64,000 bases of DNA, taken from contig OZ025839.1 in assembly GCA_964019425.1 (NCBI GenBank), positions 434,001-498,000 of the forward strand, read 5' to 3'. This DNA is from Flectonema sp. DT1601. Taxonomy: Eukaryota; Euglenozoa; Diplonemea; Diplonemida; Diplonemidae. Under the pieces are notes generated by a model. That model ran no database searches, was not told where the DNA came from, and was given only the letters and a program-made list of their open reading frames with translations. Below, piece by piece: positions 29,661-37,869 of this stretch (position 1 is the first letter of the stretch; every line of letters begins with the position of its first letter). The position numbers and the translations under genes are program-made.

Positions 29661-31226
29661 ATGTTTGCCATAATCTTATTATCATCCCTGACAGTGTTGG
29701 TTATGATAACAACACTCACTACTGCTATTGATGTAACAATACCTGTTAAAGGAGGTGCTCAACGTATTACTATAAATAATGGATATTGTTATGTGTGTAG
29801 TTATGCTAATGGAATTACTATAATAGACATGCAAGCATTAGGAGGTCCTCAGATTGTTGGAAACTACAGTAAGTACTACGCAAATACTATTACCTTCAGA
29901 GACAAGAGAGCTTACCTTGGAGCTGGAGATGATGGGTTTATACTTCTTGATGTTAGTGATCCTATTAAACTGTTGTTTATCAAACAGTGGAAGTTACCAA
30001 GTACGTTTGTCACTCAAGTAGACAGTTCTAATGGTTTTGTATTTGTTGCTGGTCTCAATAGGGGATTTTATGTTTTAGAAATGGTTAACTCATCACCCGG
30101 TTTACCACTTCGATTTGCAATAAAACACGCCGAATCATCTCTGAAAACTCTCCGGGGTGTTAGAGCGAAGGGGTCCAAGTACGTGGTAGCTTCTGCTGCA
30201 CTTGTTGGGTCTCCCCTTTTCGAAAACCGTAAAACCAATTTGGGTAACATCGGATCCTCTGAAGAATTAGTATTTGGTGAGGGTACTGATGATCATATTT
30301 ATTCAGTAGAATCTACGGCTCACAGGTTCGAAATCTACACTTCTGTTTCTAATCCGAAGCGTGTGTTCGTAGCTTCAAAGGGAACGACTGTCAGTGTGGC
30401 AGTGAGGGGAACTCTCGCTTACGTTGCAACGAAAGAAAAAGGACTTTGTATTTATACCGTTCGTGATCCTTCTGCTGCTTCTATTTTGAGTTGTACTGCA
30501 ATGCCGTCAGGTACAGTAGCGGGGAGTGTTGCTGTTGATCGGAATTCTGACACTGTTGCTGTTTCATTGGGAGCTAATGGTATTCGGTTCTTGAACCTCA
30601 ACAACAACTCCACTTTATCTCCGACTGATGTGCCAACTCAGTTGCCTATTCCGGTAACAGAAGTCCCAACTACTCCAATACCGAATGGAGGAACGAGATC
30701 TCCGACTGATGTGCCAACTCAGTTGCCTATTCCGGTAACAGAAGTCCCAACTACTCCAATACCGAATGGAGGAACGAGATCTCCGACTGATGTGCCAACT
30801 CAGTTGCCTGCGACAGCTATTCCGGAAACGGAAGTTCCGACTACCCCAACGACAAACACAACCACTCTGACTACAATACTAACATTTGTACCAACTAGTG
30901 TTCCGACAGTCACTCCTAACCTTGAGACAAATACTCCAACCGGAATACCACCGCATACGATATCTCGTGTTGGAACTCATTCCCCTGACAACACCTCTCC
31001 AAATTTAGATGAATCTAATTCAAGTCTGATAACATGGATGGCAGTACTGATTGGATTATTTATTGTTACTCTAATTATTCTAATTGTGTATTGCTGTTTA
31101 ACTCGAAAGAGGGACAGCAATCAATCAACCAACACTATCACTCACAGAGAAGAATCTGAGTACTTTCAAATGCAACAAATACAACCACCTGAAGATGGAA
31201 TTTATCAACTTCAATGCTTAGCATAG
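29661..31226 (+). CDS. LVIVD-repeat beta-propeller surface protein 1 (type I membrane)
   Basis: 521 residues. A hydrophobic signal sequence (about 1-22, ending TTAID) is followed by a propeller of LVIVD-type repeats (about 25-315): for example RAYLGAGDDGFILLDVSDPIKLLFIKQW and LAYVATKEKGLCIYTVRDP, cited as family-typical AYV...G..LxDVSDP blades. A Pro/Thr stalk (TDVPTQLPIPVTEVPTTPIP repeats) follows, then one transmembrane helix near 455-478 and a short basic then polar tail. LVIVD propellers are found in secreted and surface proteins of bacteria and some eukaryotes. The ligand is unknown. The next gene is a tandem copy with stretches of near-identity and a different stalk. Confidence 0.88.
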   Translation: MFAIILLSSLTVLVMITTLTTAIDVTIPVKGGAQRITINNGYCYVCSYANGITIIDMQALGGPQIVGNYSKYYANTITFRDKRAYLGAGDDGFILLDVSDPIKLLFIKQWKLPSTFVTQVDSSNGFVFVAGLNRGFYVLEMVNSSPGLPLRFAIKHAESSLKTLRGVRAKGSKYVVASAALVGSPLFENRKTNLGNIGSSEELVFGEGTDDHIYSVESTAHRFEIYTSVSNPKRVFVASKGTTVSVAVRGTLAYVATKEKGLCIYTVRDPSAASILSCTAMPSGTVAGSVAVDRNSDTVAVSLGANGIRFLNLNNNSTLSPTDVPTQLPIPVTEVPTTPIPNGGTRSPTDVPTQLPIPVTEVPTTPIPNGGTRSPTDVPTQLPATAIPETEVPTTPTTNTTTLTTILTFVPTSVPTVTPNLETNTPTGIPPHTISRVGTHSPDNTSPNLDESNSSLITWMAVLIGLFIVTLIILIVYCCLTRKRDSNQSTNTITHREESEYFQMQQIQPPEDGIYQLQCLA

Positions 31227-31525
31227 TTACTGTTCTTGTTCTTGTTCTTTTTAAACAGATTTCGGAAAGCCTTTTTTGCCTGATTCTGTCAGGCAAAAAG
31301 TCAGGCAGCCCACACCATTTATATCACAACTCGGCTACTATTCAAATCCAATCTTGTCCTTTTTTGATGGTCTACAGTAAAATGAAGCCTCACTTTTCAT
31401 GCTTTTTGTCAATGTTGCTGCGTCTTTACAGCAGCAACAGACACGTCGTTTTTTTTTTTTTTTTTTTGTGTTTTGTGTTTGACTCTTTGTTAGGCCACTT
31501 GACAGATGTCATGGTGGTAGAAAGG

Positions 31526-31556
<31 letters not shown>

Positions 31557-31719
31557 TCTCTGACTCTGTTACTCAAGCGAGTTTTCTTTTATAGAGTTGT
31601 TTCAGTTTAGGTGATTAGGCGTTTTTTTTTTTTTTTTTTTAATTATAGTCAATTTCAATTTTTCTTTTTTATAAAACCAATCAATCCTCACAGGCCAATC
31701 ATAATAATAATAATACTCA
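31227..31719. other. Spacer between the two LVIVD genes, with two strong hairpins
   Basis: A 12-bp stem with a one-base bulge (CTTTTTTGCCTGA / TCAGGCAAAAAG, 31271-31300, 5-nt loop) lies 45 nt after the stop codon. A 9-bp stem TGTTGCTGC/GCAGCAACA (31413-31439) follows. Long T- and A-runs come next. CAG ending at 31693 follows a C/T-rich stretch, 26 nt before the next start codon. Confidence 0.6.
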
Positions 31720-33504
31720 ATGCATCTTTTATTATCATCCCTGACAGTGTTGGTTATGATAACAACACTCACTACTGCTATTGATGTAACAATACCTGTT
31801 AAAGGAGGTGCTCAACGTATTACTATAAATAATGGATATTGTTATGTGTGTAGTTATGCTAATGGAATTACTATAATAGACATGCAAGCATTAGGAGGTC
31901 CTCAGATTGTTGGAAACTACAGTAAGTACTACGCAAATACTATTACCTTCAGAGACAAGAGAGCTTACCTTGGAGCTGGAGCTGATGGGTTTATACTTCT
32001 TGATGTTAGTGATCCTATTAAACTGTTGTTTATCAAACAGTGGAAGTTATCAAATGGGTTTGTCACTCAAGTAGACAGTTCTAATGGTCTTGCATATGTA
32101 GCTGACTTTAATAAAGGATTTTATGTTTTAGAAATGGTCACGTTACCTGGTAAGGAGATCCAATTTTCGGTTCTTTCTTACAAGTTCTTAACCAGTCTCT
32201 GGGGTGTTCGAGCGAAGGGGCCCAAGTACTGCATAGCTTCTGCTGCACTTGTCGGTTCTCCCCTTTACGGAGACAGTAACACTAATTTGGGTAACATCGG
32301 ATCCTCTGAAGAATTAGTATTTGGTGAGGGTACTGATGATCATATTTATTCAGTAGAATCTACGGCTCACAGGTTCGAAATCTACAATTCTGTTTCTCGT
32401 CCGAAGCGTGTGTTCGTAAATTTTAGGGGAACGACTGTCAGCGTGGCAGTGAGGGGAACTCTCGCTTACGTTGCAACGAAAGAAAAAGGACTTTGTATTT
32501 ATACCGTTCGTGATCCTTCTGCTGCTTCTATTTTGAGTTGTACTGCAATGCCGTCAGGTACAGTAGCGAGGAGTGTTGCTGTTGATCGGAATTCTGACAC
32601 TGTTGCTGTTTCATTGGGAGCTAATGGTATTCGGTTCTTGAACCTCAACAACAACTCCACTTTATCTCCGACTGATGTGCCAACTCAGTTGCCTATTCCG
32701 GTAACAGAAGTCCCAACTACTCCAATACCGAATGGAGGAACGAGATCTCCGACTGACTCCCCAAGTGGAGGACAGGCAACCAGCTCCCCAAGTGGAGGAC
32801 AGGCAACCAGCTCCCCGACGAGTGGAAATGGAACCAGCTCCCCGAGTGGAGGACAGGCAACCAGCTCCCCGAGTGGAGGACAGGCAACCAGCTCCCCGAG
32901 TGGAGGACAGGCAACAAGCTCCCCGACTAGTTCCCCGAGTGGAAATGGAACCAGCTCCCCGAGTGGAGGACAGGCAACCAGCTCCCCGAGTGGAGGACAG
33001 GCAACAAGCTCCCCGACTAGTTCCCCAAGTGGAGGACAGGCAACAAGCTCCCCGACTAGTTCCCCGAGTGGAGGACAGGCAACAAGCTCCCCGACTAGTT
33101 CCCCGAGTGGAAATGGAACCAGCTCCCCGAGTGGAGGACAGGCAACCAGCTCCCCGAGTGGAGGACAGGCAACAAGCTCCCCGACTAGTTCCCCAAGTGG
33201 AGGACAGGCAACAAGCTCCCCGACTAGTTCCCCGAGTGGAGGACAGGCAACAAGCTCCCCGACTAGTTCCCCAAGTGGAGGAAATGGAACCAACTCTCCA
33301 GGTAGTGATAACGAAACAAACTATCTCTGGTTAGTATTCTTACTACTTGGATTACTTGTTATTGTTTTAATCATATTAGTTGTGTATTGCTGCATTGTTA
33401 GAAGACGTCAACAAAGTAATCAATTACCACCTAATCAGGTTGATGAACATTTTGACTACAAATTACAGCAAGTTGATTCTCAAGACGGTTCTCTGCTGGC
33501 CTAG
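31720..33504 (+). CDS. LVIVD-repeat beta-propeller surface protein 2 (type I membrane)
   Basis: 594 residues, with the same plan as its upstream copy: signal sequence, LVIVD propeller (about 21-310), stalk, transmembrane helix (near 553-577: WLVFLLLGLLVIVLIILVVYCC) and basic/polar tail. The first 310 nt or so after the start are nearly identical to copy 1. A stretch of about 230 nt in the propeller (from about 32055) differs strongly, and near-identity then resumes. The stalk here is long and made of SPSGGQATS and SPTS units (about 180 residues), likely heavily O-glycosylated. This patchwork suggests recent duplication with gene conversion or selection on one propeller face. Confidence 0.9.
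   Translation: MHLLLSSLTVLVMITTLTTAIDVTIPVKGGAQRITINNGYCYVCSYANGITIIDMQALGGPQIVGNYSKYYANTITFRDKRAYLGAGADGFILLDVSDPIKLLFIKQWKLSNGFVTQVDSSNGLAYVADFNKGFYVLEMVTLPGKEIQFSVLSYKFLTSLWGVRAKGPKYCIASAALVGSPLYGDSNTNLGNIGSSEELVFGEGTDDHIYSVESTAHRFEIYNSVSRPKRVFVNFRGTTVSVAVRGTLAYVATKEKGLCIYTVRDPSAASILSCTAMPSGTVARSVAVDRNSDTVAVSLGANGIRFLNLNNNSTLSPTDVPTQLPIPVTEVPTTPIPNGGTRSPTDSPSGGQATSSPSGGQATSSPTSGNGTSSPSGGQATSSPSGGQATSSPSGGQATSSPTSSPSGNGTSSPSGGQATSSPSGGQATSSPTSSPSGGQATSSPTSSPSGGQATSSPTSSPSGNGTSSPSGGQATSSPSGGQATSSPTSSPSGGQATSSPTSSPSGGQATSSPTSSPSGGNGTNSPGSDNETNYLWLVFLLLGLLVIVLIILVVYCCIVRRRQQSNQLPPNQVDEHFDYKLQQVDSQDGSLLA
32748..33290 (+). repeat. Coding tandem repeat (SPSGGQATS / SPTS stalk)
   Basis: An array of 27-nt and 12-nt units in several arrangements. 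It creates spurious open frames of about 200 codons in another + frame and on the - strand. Confidence 0.95.
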
Positions 33505-33825
33505 CACCTGTAGGGTGATGCGAAATCCTGTTACACTTTCCTGCTACCTAATGTCAGTGGGGTTTAGCATTGCGAGCACAGATATGATTTGTCCCACTCT
33601 TGTTCACTGACAGACAAAATGACGAATGTCGTTATAAAGCAATTGTCACGCCTTTCCTTATTTATGTTTTGTTTATTTTGTTTCGGGGAGTTATATTTCA
33701 CATATCGAATCCAAAATGAATGATGCTACATGTTGTTATTTCTCTCTCTTCATTTCCTGCTCTTATACTTCTCAATAATAGTTGCTCGCCCTTTCTAGCA
33801 ATCGTTATTGCTTTGACCTTGTATC

Positions 33826-33915
33826 AAGTCTGGAGCCAGCATTCCGCGGTAATTCCAGCATCAATGGCGTACATTTTATGTTTGCCATCTGTTGTAAAGA
33901 AGCTCATGTCTGCAT
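33826..33915 (+). pseudogene. Degenerate 18S rRNA fragment (530-loop region)
   Basis: AAGTCTGGAGCCAGC followed by ATT and CCGCGGTAATTCCAGC, then ATCAATGGCGTACATT and later AAAGAAGCTCATG. This follows the universal SSU order AAGTCTGGTGCCAGC-AGC-CGCGGTAATTCCAGC-TCCAATAGCGTATATT...AAAAAGCTCGTAG. Bases that are invariant in working ribosomes (the AGC before CGCGG) are changed, and an insertion of several bases lies before AAGCTC. It is therefore a relic or an rRNA-derived element, not a functional gene. Confidence 0.7.
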
Positions 33916-34055
33916 GATTTACCGATAGTACACAAACCCTAACACTAACCGATTCCTTAAACTTATTATTTTTTTTTTTTTGTAGTTGTAATGTATTTCT
34001 TACGTCGGATACACAAAATCGAACGAGAAAAGAACTCTGTAGGTAAAAGAGAAGA

Positions 34056-34213
34056 ACAGATTAAAAAAAAAGAATCGGCAAACTTCACTTTTTACTTTTT
34101 TTTTTTACCCAACACTTTTGTTCACAACCGTTAAAAAAATCCTAATAAAGGAAACGGTTAGTTACGCTGCTGCGTAATTCTCTTTCTACCGAACAGAAGG
34201 TTTATGAGTACAA
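34056..34213 (-). repeat. Dispersed repeat A, copy 3 (minus strand)
   Basis: Read on the minus strand it begins with a T-run, GTACTCATAAACC, then the invariant TTCGGTAGAAAGAGAATT, GTAACTAACC, TTTATTAGGATTTT, GTGTTGGGTAAAA, and GTAAAAAGTGAAGTTTGCCG. The last part is shared exactly with copy 2. It is the only element in the window clearly oriented against the genes. Confidence 0.85.
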
Positions 34214-34249
34214 AAAAAAAAAAAAAAAAAGGCTGTCGGTGATAATAAT

Positions 34250-37120
34250 ATGAGTAACGTAGATAGACCTACTAGTGGAAATAATTATTCTCAGCTACGA
34301 ATTGAAAATAAAATGTCGGAGGAGAAGAAGAAGAAGTACAAAATTCTGTTAAAAGAAGAAGAGGAATGTCTCATTTCACAAAAGGAAGACAGGAGAGAGG
34401 CGTGGACCTCATGCGACGATCCATTCGTGTCCACAGGAGGTAAGAAAATTAGCGTTATGATAGAATGGAAACAAACGTCATTCGAGTCTCACTCAACTCA
34501 AATTCAAACAATGAGAGAACAACAATTATTCTCTCGGTTAAACTGGATGGAACAAAAGAAAGAAGTCTTAGCAAGATACACCACCAATAAGAATATCCCA
34601 GTTCACTCAAAAATCATTGAAGATGACATCGCCAAAGACACCAGTAACATTACACAAGTTGATAAAGCAAAACAACGTCTTGACGAACTTGATAAAGAAA
34701 AAGACCAAATCGAAGATAAGAAAGACAAAGTTAGCTACTACTCCCAGGCTGATTTAATTGCGCATTTAGAGAAATTGGCAAACGAATTAGAGATGTCATG
34801 GCAAAGACAAGAAAAAGTAAAAGCACTTAGAATTGTTATTCAAGCCTGTAAGCTGTTGTCAACAATAAACGTTCCTCAGTGCTATCCTTCTCTGTTTGTA
34901 TTAACTGCTAAAGTGTTAGACGTATTTGGTGATTTGGTCTACGAGCGAATTTATCAACGAGCCCTTGAGACACTCGGAGTGAAAAAGTTACCTGATTGCT
35001 TTCAACCATCAGACATATCACCAGAGACGAAGGACATGTGCAGAAACTGGTTTTATAAAATTGCTTCAATTAGAGAATTAATCCCTCGTATCCTCGTTGA
35101 AATGGCATTGTGGAAGTGTAATCGATTTCTACTTGGAGACGTTGCTTTTTTTAATGAATCACTAGCACGGTTTGCTAAGCAAATCAGAGGTATTGGTGAC
35201 AACCTTCTTTCGGCACATGCTCGCTGGTACCTATGCAGAAAGGGGCTCGAACTGGACGGGTTGTTAGGAGGAGTTTTGGAACCGACTTATGCAACAATTG
35301 GTCTTCATGATTTTTACTACTGCAGAGTTTTGTGGGAACAACCAGTCCTTGAAAAGGTATTAGGATCGAGTCAGATGACTAGAGAGCAATACATAGCTTT
35401 ATTCTCACCTGTAGCAAGGTGGTTAATTGAACATAACGCTAAGAGTTCGAACACAGTTGAGTCTCTAAGAAAACAAATTGACAACTACAACGAAGGTGGA
35501 AAATTCTCTATGTGCCTTGAACACATCATTGGGTCATACGACGGTACGGTAATCAGAGATGAAATTGCCTTACTGGTGAGTGAAATAGAAGAGTCAACAA
35601 ATGATACATGCACGAGATACGACTTATGGGTATCATTAGGTAAAGCTCTGTTAGACGCACCTCCTGAGTCTAAAAGCGACAGGCGAACGATTCTAAACAA
35701 CGCTTGGGGATGTCTCGAAGATTCTCTCTTACCGGAATATATGAGAGCGGCAGTTGTTTGGTTTGAGTACTCTGTTCATCATTTGGATAAAAATGACGTT
35801 AATTTACTTTTAAAGGATATCTACGATCGCGTGAAGTCCACTCGCGCATTTGAAGAACAACAAAAAACCCTTCAACACATCCTCCGTACAGTATTATGTC
35901 ATGAGAAATGGGATGACTTGATGATGGTCTTTTCATTAGATAGCTTTCTTCCTATTTTGGATGTCTTGGAATCGGATGTAAAGAAAGAAATGTGTCTCGA
36001 CGTTTTAACTCGATTTGCGAAATCAAAGAGCACAACAGGAGATCAAGTCCTAATTGGATCTCTTCTCGACATTGCCAGATCACTTCACGATAAACTAACT
36101 GGAATGTCTACTGATGATGAGCGAAGAGATGTTTCAACACTCATATTAGCATTCCTTTCAAAGGTTGATTTCGGTAAAGATCATGAAGCCAAACTAAACC
36201 TTTATGTTGAATGCAGGAGATCCTTCTACAAGCTTTGTCCTGTTATAGCTGAGTGCATTCATGGAACTCTTCGATTGTTGCAAAATATATTAAAGAATCA
36301 CAAGATAAAATCTCATTCTAGAAAGCTTGGTGTATTCGTGAAATGTCTCCTGACATTCTGTCACGTTACTATTCCTAGTATCATGGATCCTGTTGTACGA
36401 GTTAGATGTTTTCTTGCAGCTGGATTCACAGGGATGTCACATGGTTTCTTGTCTCATGGTGAAGCTCTAATCGCATCAGCATTACAGACAATTCATGATC
36501 TTTCCGGTTCTGAAGTCACATCCCAAATCCAAGTTCTACTTCCAGTCATATTAGGCGACATAAAACTCGCATCATGCGCTGACAAGAATGGAGTTTGGTT
36601 GATTCAAGAAGTACTAGAAATGACTGAAGGAAGAGAATGGGATGATATGAGTTCAACAAAAGGTATTATTATGGTCAAATGTTTAAAATCGTTAGTAGCT
36701 TTGTACCAAAGCAGAGTTGAGATTGGTGAAGAGTGTGGTGAAGAATTCTCAGAAGTAGCAACAACAACAACCAATTCAGCAATGTTAGAATTAGTAAGAC
36801 TGTCACAACTATTAGAAAACGTAGCACCTCCTGTACAACATCCAAAAATCAAAGCTCTTATCGCTGAACTGTCCTTAGCATTATTTTCATGTGTTGCTTC
36901 TCATGTTGTTATAGAAAGCAAGATTCCAGGTCTAATGTCAAAGCTATGGGCTATCTTTACGGAAGCTGTTTCGACTACACTCAATTCAAAGGAAGTCGCT
37001 TACTCAGATGTAGATGAACAGATTCACGCTTATATCAAGGAAGGAAGGAATGTCCTTGCAAACTTGAAATCGTCAACAGATGAGTCACTTTTAGCTATAG
37101 TTCAAGAACTCTCTTTGTAG
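34250..37120 (+). CDS. VPS35L: VPS35L-type subunit of the Retriever complex
   Basis: 956 residues, close to the human protein's length (about 960). Recognised by the segment KVKALRIVIQACKLL (about 189-203) with CYPSLFVL, VLDVFGDLVYERI and NWFYKIASIRELIPRILVEMALWKCN, which follow the VPS35L (C16orf62) pattern much better than VPS35. The N-terminal 170 residues are charged and partly coiled. The rest is a helical solenoid. In other eukaryotes VPS35L joins VPS26C and VPS29 to recycle receptors from endosomes with the CCC and WASH complexes. The start was chosen at the first ATG after a long A-run plus AG. No truncation is seen. Confidence 0.92.
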   Translation: MSNVDRPTSGNNYSQLRIENKMSEEKKKKYKILLKEEEECLISQKEDRREAWTSCDDPFVSTGGKKISVMIEWKQTSFESHSTQIQTMREQQLFSRLNWMEQKKEVLARYTTNKNIPVHSKIIEDDIAKDTSNITQVDKAKQRLDELDKEKDQIEDKKDKVSYYSQADLIAHLEKLANELEMSWQRQEKVKALRIVIQACKLLSTINVPQCYPSLFVLTAKVLDVFGDLVYERIYQRALETLGVKKLPDCFQPSDISPETKDMCRNWFYKIASIRELIPRILVEMALWKCNRFLLGDVAFFNESLARFAKQIRGIGDNLLSAHARWYLCRKGLELDGLLGGVLEPTYATIGLHDFYYCRVLWEQPVLEKVLGSSQMTREQYIALFSPVARWLIEHNAKSSNTVESLRKQIDNYNEGGKFSMCLEHIIGSYDGTVIRDEIALLVSEIEESTNDTCTRYDLWVSLGKALLDAPPESKSDRRTILNNAWGCLEDSLLPEYMRAAVVWFEYSVHHLDKNDVNLLLKDIYDRVKSTRAFEEQQKTLQHILRTVLCHEKWDDLMMVFSLDSFLPILDVLESDVKKEMCLDVLTRFAKSKSTTGDQVLIGSLLDIARSLHDKLTGMSTDDERRDVSTLILAFLSKVDFGKDHEAKLNLYVECRRSFYKLCPVIAECIHGTLRLLQNILKNHKIKSHSRKLGVFVKCLLTFCHVTIPSIMDPVVRVRCFLAAGFTGMSHGFLSHGEALIASALQTIHDLSGSEVTSQIQVLLPVILGDIKLASCADKNGVWLIQEVLEMTEGREWDDMSSTKGIIMVKCLKSLVALYQSRVEIGEECGEEFSEVATTTTNSAMLELVRLSQLLENVAPPVQHPKIKALIAELSLALFSCVASHVVIESKIPGLMSKLWAIFTEAVSTTLNSKEVAYSDVDEQIHAYIKEGRNVLANLKSSTDESLLAIVQELSL

Positions 37121-37869
37121 TGACACTTGGGTGGTGTTGATGACCGCTTTGAGAAAGAGAGTAGAATAGTCTATCAAACAGTAACACCATCGCAGTGATG
37201 TTCACTGCATAGATGTTATAAAAATGGACAAAAAAAGAAACGACCAACAGCCGATGGTATGTTCCTTGGAGCACTCTCACTATGTAGTAAAGTAATGTGA
37301 ATGTAAAAAACACTGGCAGAGGTGAAGCCGTAGGGGGTGAGTGAATTACTCAAAAGAACCAAATTACCCATTAGCCGAGTGGCGTGTTTTCTTCTTGTGA
37401 AATGTAATAGTCATGTCCATATCGTAATTTCCGTTCCCCCCATCCCTCATCCTCCCCTGAAAAAAGTAGTTTTGTTTTTTGAGACGTCGTTCAGAAAAGA
37501 AAAAAATAAAATAAAAAACCCGTAAGTTAAGGAATGTGCTTAGTGAAAATACCGATGAAAAACAGGCACCGTGTTGTACCCGCTGCTGCTTCGTTCCTTC
37601 CGTGTGGCGAATCCGAGTGTTTAATTTATGTTGTCTGATATGTATGATCGATCCGTAGGTGGTGAGGAACGTTATGGTTCACATGAAAGTGAAATAATTC
37701 TTTACTTTCTTGTAACAGAATAAACTGGTGTATGTCTGCACGTTTGCCCTTTCAAGGAAAGGTTTAATTAATAACGAAGCAAGTAGATTTTGAGTACAAG
37801 AAACTTTTTACCCCTCCACAGGAAGGATTTGGAAAACAAACAAAAAAACTCAACATCCAAAACAGAGAA
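37121..37869. other. Spacer before the EGF-like receptor gene
   Basis: Less AT-rich than most spacers. No coding frame is supportable. TTAGCCGAGTGG at 37371-37382 resembles a tRNA A box, but no B box or cloverleaf follows. CCCCTCCACAG ends at 37821, 48 nt before the start codon, and is a strong acceptor-like site. Confidence 0.4.
37808..37822 (+). promoter_or_regulatory. 3' splice acceptor-like site before the EGF-like receptor gene
   Basis: TTACCCCTCCACAGG, a pyrimidine-rich acceptor with CAG ending at 37821. It is consistent with trans-splicing or a 5'-UTR intron. Confidence 0.45.

Larger units (their letters stand above)
33505..34249. other. Spacer before VPS35L
   Basis: Holds a 59-nt hairpin with a 7-bp stem (GTCAGTG 33553-33559 / CACTGAC 33605-33611), the 18S-like fragment at 33826-33915 and repeat A copy 3 on the minus strand (34056-34213). 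Confidence 0.6.

Noticed and set aside
32685-33334. Open frames of about 200 codons on both strands
   Set aside because: They are alternative readings of the SPSGGQATS coding repeat of LVIVD protein 2.
37371-37382. tRNA A-box-like TTAGCCGAGTGG
   Set aside because: No B box, acceptor stem or anticodon arm can be drawn around it.
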